A stretch of DNA of 64,000 nucleotides, from positions 1 through 64,000 of the forward strand of contig NZ_JACGCJ010000005.1 in assembly GCF_021030645.1 (NCBI RefSeq). The letters run 5' to 3'. Each line of letters starts with the position of its first letter. Positions within the stretch are counted from its first letter, which is position 1. This document shows positions 36,477 through 44,736 of the stretch, one piece after another. The notes beneath the pieces were generated by a model. The model was not told where the DNA came from. It ran no database searches and was given only the letters and a program-made list of their open reading frames with translations. This DNA comes from Agrilactobacillus fermenti. Its GTDB lineage: Bacteria > Bacillota > Bacilli > Lactobacillales > Lactobacillaceae. Both the position numbers and the translations under genes were made by a program.

Positions 36477-37100
36477 ATGAATCCTATGCAACGACCAAAA
36501 TTCGAAACACTGAAAAATTATCAAGAATTTCAAAAATACTATTGGTATCGCCAAGAGTTAGTCACGATTTGTAAAAAATTAGGGATTGAGTATCAAGGCA
36601 CCAAAGCTGAATTGAATCATTATGTTCAGCAGTATTTTAGTGGCAATATCATAAAACATCACCCTAAAGCAGCAACACAACTAGAACACCCGCAAACATT
36701 AAGCTTGGCACTGCCATTACTGGCTTGTGGATTTGCTTTTAATCAGCGTTTTAGGAACTTCTTTGCGCAACAAACGCAACAAGAAAATTTTCACTTCACA
36801 GCTGATATGGCAACGGCTTGGCGGCGGGTCAAACAGCAAAAAGATCGAACTTTTACCTTGCAGAATATGCTTGACATTTACCAAGGCAAAACCACGAATG
36901 ATCATTATGATCATCGCATTTGCCAATGGAATAACTTTGTTAAAGCATTTTGTGCAGATCAGGCCAATCAAAAATTTCACCCGAAACTAAAGGTAGCTGC
37001 TATTCTTTGGCAAGTCGTGAAACAATCGGAACAACCCAAAGTTTATTCGCGAGACCTGATTAAAGCAAATTGGGCTTTGGTAAAGGCATATCAAGCTTAG
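36477..37100 (+). CDS. SAP-domain protein with DUF6434-like C-terminus
   Basis: 207 aa (or 204 aa from ATG 36486). Residues about 20-60 match a SAP-type helix-extension-helix (RQELVTICKKLGIEYQGTKAELNHYVQQYF). The remainder resembles DUF6434 (TFTLQNMLDIYQGK, FVKAFCADQANQKFHPKLKVAAILW). SAP motifs commonly bind nucleic acid. The role in bacteria is unknown. Its 3' end overlaps the convergent HxlR gene by 41 nt. Confidence 0.65.
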   Translation: MNPMQRPKFETLKNYQEFQKYYWYRQELVTICKKLGIEYQGTKAELNHYVQQYFSGNIIKHHPKAATQLEHPQTLSLALPLLACGFAFNQRFRNFFAQQTQQENFHFTADMATAWRRVKQQKDRTFTLQNMLDIYQGKTTNDHYDHRICQWNNFVKAFCADQANQKFHPKLKVAAILWQVVKQSEQPKVYSRDLIKANWALVKAYQA

Positions 37101-37470
37101 ACTTTTTATCCTCGTTAGTGTCTAGCTGTTGAGCTTCTTTTGTCATATGTGCATTATAGTAATCCCCCCAAGTTGCCATGGCCGTAATCACTGGCTTTAA
37201 CGTTTTACCAAATTCAGTTAGAACGTAAATTGGCCGATTGGCTGTATTCGTGGGGATCTTAGCAATAACCTGATCGTGTTCTAATTCTGCAAGTTGAATC
37301 GCTAACATACGATGGGAACAATCTTTAATCTTTCGTTCTAAATCGCTAAAGTGACAATTGTGATCAACGAAAAGATGATATAAGATCACACTTTTCCACT
37401 TGCCTGCAATGATCTGTAAGGTACTCTCCACAGGACAGCCTGCTTGGCAATCATAAATATGTCGTTTCAT
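37060..37470 (-). CDS. HxlR-family transcriptional regulator
   Basis: 136 aa. Typical HxlR: Cys-containing start (CPVESTLQIIAGKWKSVILYHL), DLERKIKDCSHRMLAIQLAELEHDQVI and a winged region (RPIYVLTEFGKTLKPVI). Members sense aldehydes, quinones or thiol stress. Divergent from a medium-chain dehydrogenase that it probably controls. Confidence 0.85.
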   Translation of the reverse strand: MKRHIYDCQAGCPVESTLQIIAGKWKSVILYHLFVDHNCHFSDLERKIKDCSHRMLAIQLAELEHDQVIAKIPTNTANRPIYVLTEFGKTLKPVITAMATWGDYYNAHMTKEAQQLDTNEDKKSKLDMPLPKPNLL

Positions 37471-37564
37471 CATGCCATCTCCAAATGATTAAGTTGGTAA
37501 CTTTTACTTCACTATTATTCTAGCCGTATTTGTTTTAGATTAACAGTGAAGGGAGTTTTGAACG

Positions 37565-38593
37565 ATGAAAGCAATTGGGTTTATCGAACACTTACCGATT
37601 GAAGATCCAAAAAGTTTACAAAGTTTTGAAGTGGCAACGCCAAAGATACTGCCCCACGATTTATTGGTGGCGGTCAAAGGTGTCTCTGTGAATCCAGTGG
37701 ATGTGGGTGTTCGCCGTGGCGGTCACGGCACTTTGAAGCAGCCGAAAATTATTGGCTGGGATGCTATTGGGACAGTCAAGGCTTTAGGTAGCGCTGTACA
37801 AAATTTTCAGGTGGGTGATACCGTTTATTATGCGGGGAGTTTTAAGCGCCAAGGCAGCGATGCCCAGTATCAAGCTGTTGATTCAAGATTGGTTGGGCAT
37901 GCCCCTAAACAATTGACGGCTGCAGAAGCAGTGACCATGCCGCTAACAAGTTTGACGGCTTGGGAGGCTTTGTTTGAAAAGTTAAATATTGATTTAAAGG
38001 CTAAAACTGAAAATCAGCAACATATCATTTTGATTATCAATGGCAGCGGTGGGGTTGGCTCTGTGGCGATCCAATTAGCAAAGCTGGCTGGTTTAAAAGT
38101 AATTGCGACAGCTTCACGGCCAGAAGCGATTAAATGGGTCAAAACTTTGGGTGCAGATCGCGTCATTGACCACCATGCAGATCTTGTCGCTCAAGTTCAC
38201 AAGCTAGGTATCCAATATGTAGATTATATTTTGGGCCTTGCTAAACTAGAAGCCCATTGGCAAGAAATCGCGACTTTGATCAAACCAGATGGACAAATTG
38301 CATCGATTACTGAAAATCGCAAATTGATCGACTTACAAGCTTTAACTAAGAAGCGGGCAACTTTTGCTTGGGAATGGATGTTTAGTAAATCCTGGTTTCA
38401 AACCGATAATATGGCTACCCAAGGGGCGATATTAGATCATGCGGCAGCGTTGTTAGATACAGGTAAATTAAAGTCAACGGTCACGAAAACTTATACTGGC
38501 TTGTCTGCTAAAAACTTACGGCAAGCGACAAAAGCTGTTGAGTCTGGACACATGACTGGGAAGGTCGTTGTGACAGGAGATTGGGTGGATTAA
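37565..38593 (+). CDS. Zinc-type alcohol dehydrogenase-like/quinone oxidoreductase (MDR superfamily)
   Basis: 342 aa. N-terminal GroES-like domain (KGVSVNPVDVGVRRGG, GWDAIGTVKALGSAVQNFQVGD) and Rossmann NADPH fold with NGSGGVGSVAIQLAKLAG. The catalytic Zn-ligand Cys/His set of classical ADHs is absent, so it is a zinc-independent quinone- or enone-reductase type. Control by the divergent HxlR gene suggests electrophile or quinone stress. Confidence 0.85.
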   Translation: MKAIGFIEHLPIEDPKSLQSFEVATPKILPHDLLVAVKGVSVNPVDVGVRRGGHGTLKQPKIIGWDAIGTVKALGSAVQNFQVGDTVYYAGSFKRQGSDAQYQAVDSRLVGHAPKQLTAAEAVTMPLTSLTAWEALFEKLNIDLKAKTENQQHIILIINGSGGVGSVAIQLAKLAGLKVIATASRPEAIKWVKTLGADRVIDHHADLVAQVHKLGIQYVDYILGLAKLEAHWQEIATLIKPDGQIASITENRKLIDLQALTKKRATFAWEWMFSKSWFQTDNMATQGAILDHAAALLDTGKLKSTVTKTYTGLSAKNLRQATKAVESGHMTGKVVVTGDWVD

Positions 38594-38604
38594 TCAGGTG
38601 GGAT

Positions 38605-38673
38605 GTGAGACAAAAGACTGTTTTCCCGTTTGAGCGATTCATCGTTAGGCGAGGCCCTTTTCTTCTGGCACAC
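38605..38673 (-). repeat. Hairpin repeat, copy D (truncated, reverse orientation)
   Basis: On the minus strand it reads GTGTGCCAGAAGAAAAGGGC, then CTCGCCTAACGATGAATCGC, and ends CTTTTGTCTCAC. This matches the left half and the tail of copies A and C but lacks the right arm of the hairpin, so it looks like an internally deleted copy. Confidence 0.6.
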
Positions 38674-38704
38674 ATTTAAAATTAAATTATTCGTAACAGA
38701 ACAG

Positions 38705-38740
38705 AGAGCCGAAACAAAATAGTCATCTTGTTTCGGCTCT
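38705..38740. terminator. Terminator-like hairpin
   Basis: Stem AGAGCCGAAACAAAA/TCTTGTTTCGGCTCT. Lies between the MDR gene and the convergent small-peptide genes. T run weak on both sides. Confidence 0.6.
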
Positions 38741-38786
38741 TACTAGTTATTCAATTATTTTAATATGGGGCTATTTTGATGCCCAT

Positions 38787-38918
38787 TCAACGCCATTTAA
38801 ACCACCAGATCAATCCCAAAATAACAATTGTCGCCGCAATAGAAGTTATGGTCTCTCGACGTGTTGATTTACGAACACTAATCGTCACATGTCCCTTTTT
38901 TGATTTGTATAATATCAT
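38787..38918 (-). CDS. Candidate small membrane protein (43 aa)
   Basis: Starts MILYKSKKGHVTISVRKSTR and ends in a hydrophobic helix (SIAATIVILGLIWWF) plus KWR. A basic N-terminal half is followed by one membrane segment. Purine-rich GGGGGGAAAA lies 9-15 nt upstream. Second of two tandem short genes on this strand. Not recognised; toxin-like, bacteriocin-like or structural roles are all open. Confidence 0.4.
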   Translation of the reverse strand: MILYKSKKGHVTISVRKSTRRETITSIAATIVILGLIWWFKWR

Positions 38919-38975
38919 AAGTTAATTTTCCCCCCAAGAGATATATTGAATTATTGTCGATTTTGCTATTCATTG

Positions 38976-39086
38976 CTATGGCCGCCAAAAGGCATTGATG
39001 ACAGTCATAATTAAATTAAATACTGATAAAACTAAGGCTACAATCATAATCTTACTGGTTTTTTCTTTACTTTTATGATGCCGCAT
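38976..39086 (-). CDS. Candidate small membrane protein (36 aa)
   Basis: Starts MRHHKSKEKTSK, then a hydrophobic segment IMIVALVLSVFNLIMTVINA and a C-terminal FWRP. The strong ribosome site GGGAGG lies 7 nt before the ATG, and an extended -10 (TGATATAAT) sits upstream at 39130-39138 on this strand. Size, charge pattern and single membrane helix resemble type I toxins or small stress peptides. No homologue can be claimed. Confidence 0.5.
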   Translation of the reverse strand: MRHHKSKEKTSKIMIVALVLSVFNLIMTVINAFWRP

Positions 39087-39129
39087 AACATGACCTCCCG
39101 ATATTGTAAGGACTGATATATTCAGCTAA

Positions 39130-39138
39130 ATTATATCA
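39130..39138 (-). promoter_or_regulatory. Extended -10 promoter of the small-peptide pair
   Basis: On the minus strand TGATATAAT, 44 nt before the 36-aa gene; GACACA 18 nt upstream is a weak -35. Confidence 0.45.
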
Positions 39139-39257
39139 TGAGACCAGGCTAGCTGTGTCGTTTATTTACTTACCAAGTATTTCCAGCTGGATTATTGGTT
39201 TTTAGGGTTAATGCGCGTATATTAAGGCTATTCATTTAGTAATCGGAGGTGGCTTGG

Positions 39258-39802
39258 ATGTGTCAAAAGTTTCATCGTGCTTTTGGTGTCTACGGCATCG
39301 TTTCTAAAAAAGAGCAACTACTAGTTATCAAGAAAAATGCTGGGCCTTACATCCTCTTTTCAATCGGAAATATCCTCGGTCTAAACGTGTTCCAAAAGGC
39401 AACGACCTCACTTAACGACGAATCACTCAAATGGTAAGTCCACCATTTGTCGTGATTCTCGTTAATGCTCAGTCGCTAAACGCCTTTTGTCTCACTCTTG
39501 CCCAACAGCTGGGCACAACTAGCTTCCGCTATCCTTGGCATTATCAGCGCTGGCACTACAATCAGCATATCTGTGTTTTTTATCAGATTTTAAAATACCA
39601 AGGGCAAGTGGCGGCACGGGTTGCTAATTTCACAGGACAAGATTCTTTAGGTGCTGGCTTTTTGCCGTTAACTGAATTGTCCTTAGATAATGCCTCACCA
39701 CTTGTTCTCAAGGCGAAAGATTTTGTTCAACAAGGTTTAACGTTTGATGCTACTGATTGGACTTACCAGCATTGGCCGATCTTGTCCCAGCCTGTCTTTT
39801 GA
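39258..39802 (+). pseudogene. Nudix hydrolase pseudogene interrupted by a hairpin repeat
   Basis: The 5' part (39258 to about 39345) encodes a normal Nudix N-terminus (FHRAFGVYGIVSKKEQLLVI then KKNAGPY), with GGAGGT 7 nt before the ATG. The 3' part (about 39500-39802, a different frame) encodes the matching C-terminus (QLGTTSFRYPWHYQRWHYNQ, then HICVFYQI and NASPLVLKAKDFV). The centre, including the Nudix box GX5EX7REUXEEXGU, is missing and is replaced by repeat copy C. The gene cannot make an active Nudix enzyme. In related genes the missing part encodes the LPGG...EETG region. Confidence 0.8.
39380..39498 (+). repeat. Hairpin repeat, copy C (inside the Nudix pseudogene)
   Basis: TCTAAACGTGTTCCAAAAGG to CGCCTTTTGTCTCACTCT. 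Inner arms TAACGA (39413-39418)/TCGTTA (39459-39464) and CAAATGG/CCATTTG; outer arms CAAAAGGC/CGCCTTTTG. Compared with copy A (TAACAA/TTGTTA) both sides of the stem have changed together. Confidence 0.75.
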
Positions 39803-39819
39803 AATCTATTTTCGGTTAT

Positions 39820-39885
39820 GGCGTTAGGTGTGTTTTGATTACGAATATTTTTGGCACATCCTCATAACTAAACGCCTTACCTCGG
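39820..39885 (-). repeat. Possible relic of the hairpin repeat
   Basis: Reads GGCGTTAGGTGTG on the left, TTTTGGCACA in the middle and CTAAACGCCTTACCTC on the right. The left part resembles inverted copy D and the right part resembles the tail of copy C. Degraded, low confidence. Confidence 0.3.
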
Positions 39886-39946
39886 GTATGTTATAATTTG
39901 TATCGTGAAATTAACAAAATATATTTTTTAAGAATAGTGGAGAGTT

Positions 39947-41215
39947 ATGAAACAAATACCGAAATTTACACCGATTATATTAGGTAGTGACATTAATGCT
40001 TATGGTTTTGCACGTTCATTCAATGAAATTTACGGCATTAAAGTAAAAGCTTTTGCTGCTTTGCCATTGGCCCCAACGCGATACTCTAAAATTATTGATG
40101 TTGAACTGCATGATGGCTTTGAAGAAGATCCAGTATTCATCAATGTGATGACCGAAGTGGCGCAGCGCTACGCCGACCACAAAGAACCAGTGATCTTGAT
40201 TGCCATGGGCGATGGTTACGCGGAACTAATTGCGAAACATAAAGACTTTTTGCAGCAGACATTTGTTTGCCCCTATATTGACTATGACTTACTCAAAAAA
40301 TTAAATAATAAAGAAAACTTTTACAAGATCTGTGAGACTTATAATTTACCATATCCAAAAACCAAAATTATCACAAAAGCGATGTATAAAAATCAAACGG
40401 ATTTGGATGTGCCGTTTGAATACCCCGTAGCCTTGAAACCGGCAAACAGTGTTGAGTGGCTGGATATTCATTTCGAAGGTCGTAAAAAGGCTTTTATCAT
40501 TCATTCAGAGGCTGAGTACACCGATGTTGTCGCTAAAATATATGATAATGGCTATACATCTGATTTGATCTTACAAGATTTTGTGCCTGGTGATGATTCT
40601 AATATGCGGGTCTTGAATGCTTATGTGGATCAAAATCATCAAGTGAAAATGATGTGTTTAGGGCATCCATTATTGGAAGATCCCACGCCAGCTGCCATCG
40701 GTAATTATGTGGCGATCTTGCCGGAATATAACCAAGAAATTTATGAAACAGTGCAAAAGTTCTTGGAAGATATCAAATATACTGGTTTTGCAAATTTTGA
40801 TATGAAATATGACCGCCGGGATAATACATATAAGATTTTTGAAATCAATTTGCGGCAAGGGCGTAGTAGCTATTTTGTGACGTTAACGGGTTACAATTTG
40901 GCTAGTTACCTTGTCAATGATTATGTAACTGGCGATTTAGCTAATCAGCCAACTGTTTATGGGAATCAGAATAAAGCAAAACATGTACTTTGGCTTGGGG
41001 TGCCTACGAAGGTATTTAAGCGCTATGCGGCCGATAATGCGGCCAAACGCGAGGCACTGAATTTGATTCATGCCGGTCGTTATGGAACGACAGTGTTTTA
41101 TAAAAATGACATGTCTCTTAAGCGTTGGGTCTTATTAAAGTATATGTTCCATAATTATGTGCCCCGTTATAAGCAATACTTTGCTGAGAATAAGGGCCAA
41201 GCTGACGAACAATAA
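39947..41215 (+). CDS. D-aspartate ligase (ATP-grasp), peptidoglycan cross-bridge
   Basis: 422 aa ATP-grasp enzyme closely resembling Asl of Enterococcus faecium: PIILGSDINAYGFARSFNEI, ICETYNLPYPKTKIIT, VALKPANSVEWL, FVPGDDSNMRVLNAYVD, HPLLEDPTPAAIGNYVAI and FEINLRQGRSSYFVTL. It joins beta-activated D-Asp to the Lys side chain of UDP-MurNAc-pentapeptide, which implies an L-Lys-D-Asx cross-bridge (A4-alpha type) in this organism. GGAGAG lies upstream. No aspartate racemase gene is adjacent; the next gene, 16 nt on, is a Usp protein. Confidence 0.85.
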   Translation: MKQIPKFTPIILGSDINAYGFARSFNEIYGIKVKAFAALPLAPTRYSKIIDVELHDGFEEDPVFINVMTEVAQRYADHKEPVILIAMGDGYAELIAKHKDFLQQTFVCPYIDYDLLKKLNNKENFYKICETYNLPYPKTKIITKAMYKNQTDLDVPFEYPVALKPANSVEWLDIHFEGRKKAFIIHSEAEYTDVVAKIYDNGYTSDLILQDFVPGDDSNMRVLNAYVDQNHQVKMMCLGHPLLEDPTPAAIGNYVAILPEYNQEIYETVQKFLEDIKYTGFANFDMKYDRRDNTYKIFEINLRQGRSSYFVTLTGYNLASYLVNDYVTGDLANQPTVYGNQNKAKHVLWLGVPTKVFKRYAADNAAKREALNLIHAGRYGTTVFYKNDMSLKRWVLLKYMFHNYVPRYKQYFAENKGQADEQ

Positions 41216-41231
41216 GAGGAGATGGGCTTAA

Positions 41232-41696
41232 TTGACAACTTTAGATGATTTTACAGTACAGATTCATCGTTATAATCGGATTTTGGTCACCATTGATAGT
41301 GATGATTTTATTTCGTCTAAACCAGCTTTTGAATATGCTTGTACGACGGCAAAGATGTATCAGATTCCACTAGGTATCGTTTCAATTTTAGAAACAGGTG
41401 ATTTGAATATCTTTCAGACCTTATCACCGGATGTTTTGAGTCAGCAGCGGGCAGACGTGGCTAATTTGGTAGATACTTATGCGGATAAAGCTCGGGAATT
41501 TGGGGTTTTAGACGTGACCCCTTATGTCAGTGAAGGAAAGCCAGGCCGCACGGTTGTCGATCAAGTGATTCCAGAATTCAAACCAGATCTATTGGTCGTT
41601 GGTTCTGAAAGAAAAGCCAATGCCAACGCGATCGGCTCCCAAGCGTCATACATGGTTCGTTATGCGCCATGTTCTGTAATCGTCGTTAGAAACTAA
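41232..41696 (+). CDS. Universal stress protein
   Basis: 154 aa from a TTG start 8-9 nt after GAGGAGA. UspA fold (RILVTIDSDDFISSKPAFEYA) with a C-terminal VVGSERKANANAIGSQASYM ATP-site variant. It follows the D-Asp ligase gene by 16 nt, so the two are probably co-transcribed. Confidence 0.85.
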   Translation: MTTLDDFTVQIHRYNRILVTIDSDDFISSKPAFEYACTTAKMYQIPLGIVSILETGDLNIFQTLSPDVLSQQRADVANLVDTYADKAREFGVLDVTPYVSEGKPGRTVVDQVIPEFKPDLLVVGSERKANANAIGSQASYMVRYAPCSVIVVRN

Positions 41697-41721
41697 TTTG
41701 TAGTATCGGAGGCAGGTAGCA

Positions 41722-43617
41722 ATGGATAATAATGCTTATCGTCAAGATCTATATCAAGCTGTAAATGGTGCGTGGGAGAAAACAGCCGTTATTCCCAGTG
41801 ATAAACCAACAACAGGCGGCTTTGCGGATCTAGCAGATGGTGTTGAAAAACAACTGATGCAAGATTTCGCGGATGCCCAAGCAGGCAAGAAAAAGTTTGA
41901 AAATCCGTTAATGAGTGAAGTCATGAAACTATATCGAGTTGCCCAAGACTTTGATAAACGTGACCAGTTAGGAGCAAAACCAGTTTTGCCAGACTTAGCT
42001 AAGATAGAACAATTGACGCAGCTGAGTGATTTGCAGGCCCAATTGACTGCTTGGTATCGCGAATTTCCAACACCATTTGGCATTCAGGTAGATGCCGATA
42101 TGAAAGATACGGCTGTTAACGTTGTTTATGCCTTTGCACCAAGTTTATTTCTACCTGACAAACCTTACTATGATGCCGATAATGAAAATGGTAAGCAGCT
42201 ATTAACAATTTTCAAAGATATGAGTCTGAAGTTATTAACCATGGTGGGGAAAACTGAAGCCGAAGCTAAAACAATTTTAGACCATGCCTTAGCTTTTGAT
42301 CGTAGTTTAGTGCCTTATGTGAAGAGTGCTGAGGAATGGGCTGACTATACAAGCATGTATAATCCTGAAACTTTCACGACTTTTAGCCACTATTCTAGTA
42401 ATTTAGCGCTGGGTCAGTTAGTTCAGGACTTGGTTGCAGATACGCCGGAACGTGTGATCGTTGCTGAGCTACGTTTCTTCGAAAATTTTGATAAAATTGT
42501 GAATCCAGCGGCTTTTGCAGATCTTAAAGCTTGGCTGTATTTGAATAAACTATTAAGCAGCGCCAATGTCTTGTCTGAAGATTTCCGTCAAGTAGGTGGC
42601 ACATACAATCGGGCACTATCTGGCAGTAAGGAAGCCATGTCACAAATCAAGAGTGCTTATTATTTAGCTAGCAACCGTTTCAGCCAAGTGGTCGGCGATT
42701 ATTATGGTAAAACTTATTTTGGGGATGCTGCCCGACAAGATGTGAAGCAGATGGTCGAAAAAATGATCGACGTCTACAAAAAACGGCTGCATGCTAATAA
42801 TTGGTTAAGTCAGGCGACTAAAGAAAAAGCTATTTTGAAATTAAATAAAATTGTGATCAAAGTAGGCTACCCAGATCAAATTAAACCGATCTATGAAAAG
42901 ATGCATGTGGATGATACTAAATCTCTGTATGAGATCGTAAAAGCTTTGAATGCGGTTGTCTTACAGGATAACTTAGACAAATATCATCGCCCAGTTGACC
43001 GTACCGAATGGGGCATGCCAGCGCAGATGGTTAATGCGATGTATGATCCTTCACGCAATGACATCACTTTTCCAGCGGCGATTTTGCAGGCGCCATTTTA
43101 CAGCTTGGCACAATCGGATAGTCAAAACTATGGCGGGATTGGTGCGGTTATTGCCCATGAAATCTCCCATGCGTTTGATAACAACGGTGCTAAATTTGAT
43201 GAATTCGGCAATATGAATAACTGGTGGACTGATGAGGACTATCAAATCTTTAAACAATTGACTCAAGCAATGATTGATGAATTTGATGGGATTGAATTTG
43301 CTGGCGGTAAAGTTAATGGTAAGTTGGTCGTTTCTGAAAATGTAGCAGATGCCGGTGGGCTAAGTTGCGCTTTAGAAGCGACTAAAGCTGAAGCTGATGC
43401 TGATTTGCGGGCTTTTTTCATTAATTGGGCGCGTATTTGGCGAATGAAAGCAACGGAACAGTACAAGCAATTACGTTTAGCAACTGATGTTCATGCACCG
43501 AATGTCTTACGGGCAAACGTTCAGCCTAAGAATTTAGATGATTTTTATGCGACCTTTGATGTTCAGCCGGGTGATGGCATGTATTTGGATCCAGACAAAC
43601 GGGTCAAAATCTGGTAG
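41722..43617 (+). CDS. pepO: M13 family oligoendopeptidase PepO
   Basis: 631 aa neprilysin-type zinc metallopeptidase. Zn motif HEISH (about residues 478-482) within VIAHEISHAFDNNGAKFD, third ligand Glu in ENVADAGGL (about 538), and the substrate-anchoring NAMYDPSRNDITFPAAILQAPF. No signal peptide, consistent with the intracellular PepO that trims casein-derived peptides. GGAGGCAGGTAGCA precedes the ATG. Confidence 0.95.
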   Translation: MDNNAYRQDLYQAVNGAWEKTAVIPSDKPTTGGFADLADGVEKQLMQDFADAQAGKKKFENPLMSEVMKLYRVAQDFDKRDQLGAKPVLPDLAKIEQLTQLSDLQAQLTAWYREFPTPFGIQVDADMKDTAVNVVYAFAPSLFLPDKPYYDADNENGKQLLTIFKDMSLKLLTMVGKTEAEAKTILDHALAFDRSLVPYVKSAEEWADYTSMYNPETFTTFSHYSSNLALGQLVQDLVADTPERVIVAELRFFENFDKIVNPAAFADLKAWLYLNKLLSSANVLSEDFRQVGGTYNRALSGSKEAMSQIKSAYYLASNRFSQVVGDYYGKTYFGDAARQDVKQMVEKMIDVYKKRLHANNWLSQATKEKAILKLNKIVIKVGYPDQIKPIYEKMHVDDTKSLYEIVKALNAVVLQDNLDKYHRPVDRTEWGMPAQMVNAMYDPSRNDITFPAAILQAPFYSLAQSDSQNYGGIGAVIAHEISHAFDNNGAKFDEFGNMNNWWTDEDYQIFKQLTQAMIDEFDGIEFAGGKVNGKLVVSENVADAGGLSCALEATKAEADADLRAFFINWARIWRMKATEQYKQLRLATDVHAPNVLRANVQPKNLDDFYATFDVQPGDGMYLDPDKRVKIW

Positions 43618-43683
43618 AACAGCACCTACTATAAGTCTGACTGGTCGGTTGGCTTTCTCTTCTTAACAAGGGGTTTCCGAAAA

Positions 43684-44583
43684 ATGAAATATTGGCAGCG
43701 TTTATGGCGTGTTGGCTTACTCTTAGTGATCCTATTGATTAGCGTGACTGCTTGCAGTAAGCATACTGATCCTCAGGCGAGCAGTCGTTCCAGTAAGTCC
43801 AAAACCACTAAAATCAAATATCAAAAAGTAGGCCCTAATGTGACACCAGTGATTTATTTACATGGTTTTGGCAGTTCACCTAAGGCAATGGCTTACTTGG
43901 TAGATCAAGCACGGCTAGCAAATAATAATACGAGTGACATCATCGCCACAGTTCAAGATAATGGGGATTTTCAATTGTCGCAAAATATTATTAAGGGTGT
44001 CCAGTATCCGCTGATTCGAGTCCAATTAGCCTCTAGCCGCTATCCTTCTGACAAAACTGCCAGAATCATGAGTCGCTTTTTGCGTAAGCTCAAGCAGACA
44101 TATGGCATTCAACAATTTGACGCTGTGGGTCACTCCGCGGGTGCTGGAGCTTGGATCGATTATGCCATTAATTATGCCCATGAGTCGACACAGCCGCACT
44201 TGCAAAAAGTAGCAACGTTGGCAGTTACCGTTAATGGCTGGATCGGTAGTGGTGCCAAAGGAACAAAACCTAATACCAATCAAGTTGCTGAAAACGGCCG
44301 GCCAGCAGTGATGACGCCGGGATACAAGCAATTATGGCAACGGCGAAAGCAAATGCCGAATCAGATTCAATTTTTGAATGTTTTTGGTAATTTAGAGGAC
44401 GGCTCGAATTCAGATGGTCGAGTAACTGTGGCCTCTGCGCGCTCACTCAAGTATTTGGTCAGTTCGCGAGCTCAGCACTATGAAGAAGTTGAAGTCCAGA
44501 AAACTAAAGCTCAACACAGCCAGCTTCGAGAAAATCCGGATGTGGCTAAAGTGGTCAATCAATTTTTATTTAATAAAAAATAG
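43684..44583 (+). CDS. DUF915 alpha/beta-hydrolase lipoprotein
   Basis: 299 aa with a lipoprotein signal (lipobox VTAC, Cys about residue 25), so probably anchored outside the membrane. Hydrolase fold: PVIYLHGFGSSPKAM (oxyanion loop) and the nucleophile Ser in AVGHSAGAGAWIDYA, with a late His (QHYEEVEV or AQHSQL). DUF915 hydrolases of lactobacilli are cell-surface esterases of unknown substrate. Confidence 0.8.
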   Translation: MKYWQRLWRVGLLLVILLISVTACSKHTDPQASSRSSKSKTTKIKYQKVGPNVTPVIYLHGFGSSPKAMAYLVDQARLANNNTSDIIATVQDNGDFQLSQNIIKGVQYPLIRVQLASSRYPSDKTARIMSRFLRKLKQTYGIQQFDAVGHSAGAGAWIDYAINYAHESTQPHLQKVATLAVTVNGWIGSGAKGTKPNTNQVAENGRPAVMTPGYKQLWQRRKQMPNQIQFLNVFGNLEDGSNSDGRVTVASARSLKYLVSSRAQHYEEVEVQKTKAQHSQLRENPDVAKVVNQFLFNKK

Positions 44584-44670
44584 TAGATTGAATGATTGCT
44601 GTTTCGGTGCTAGTTCTTAACTGATGTTATAGGTTGAAAATATAATCAAACGGAATCGATAGTAATATAA

Positions 44671-44716
44671 AAACAGAGCTTAGAACAAAACTAATGTTTT
44701 GGTTCAAGCTCTGTTT
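44671..44716. terminator. Bidirectional terminator
   Basis: Stem AAACAGAGCTTAGAACAAAA / TTTTGGTTCAAGCTCTGTTT between convergent genes. Confidence 0.75.
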
Positions 44717-44736
44717 ATTTACTAAGCTTTTTTAGT

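Noticed and set aside
38638-38655. M-box (Mg2+ riboswitch)-like string CGTTAGGCGAGGC
   Set aside because: It is part of repeat copy D, lies after a gene end and lacks the rest of the M-box core.
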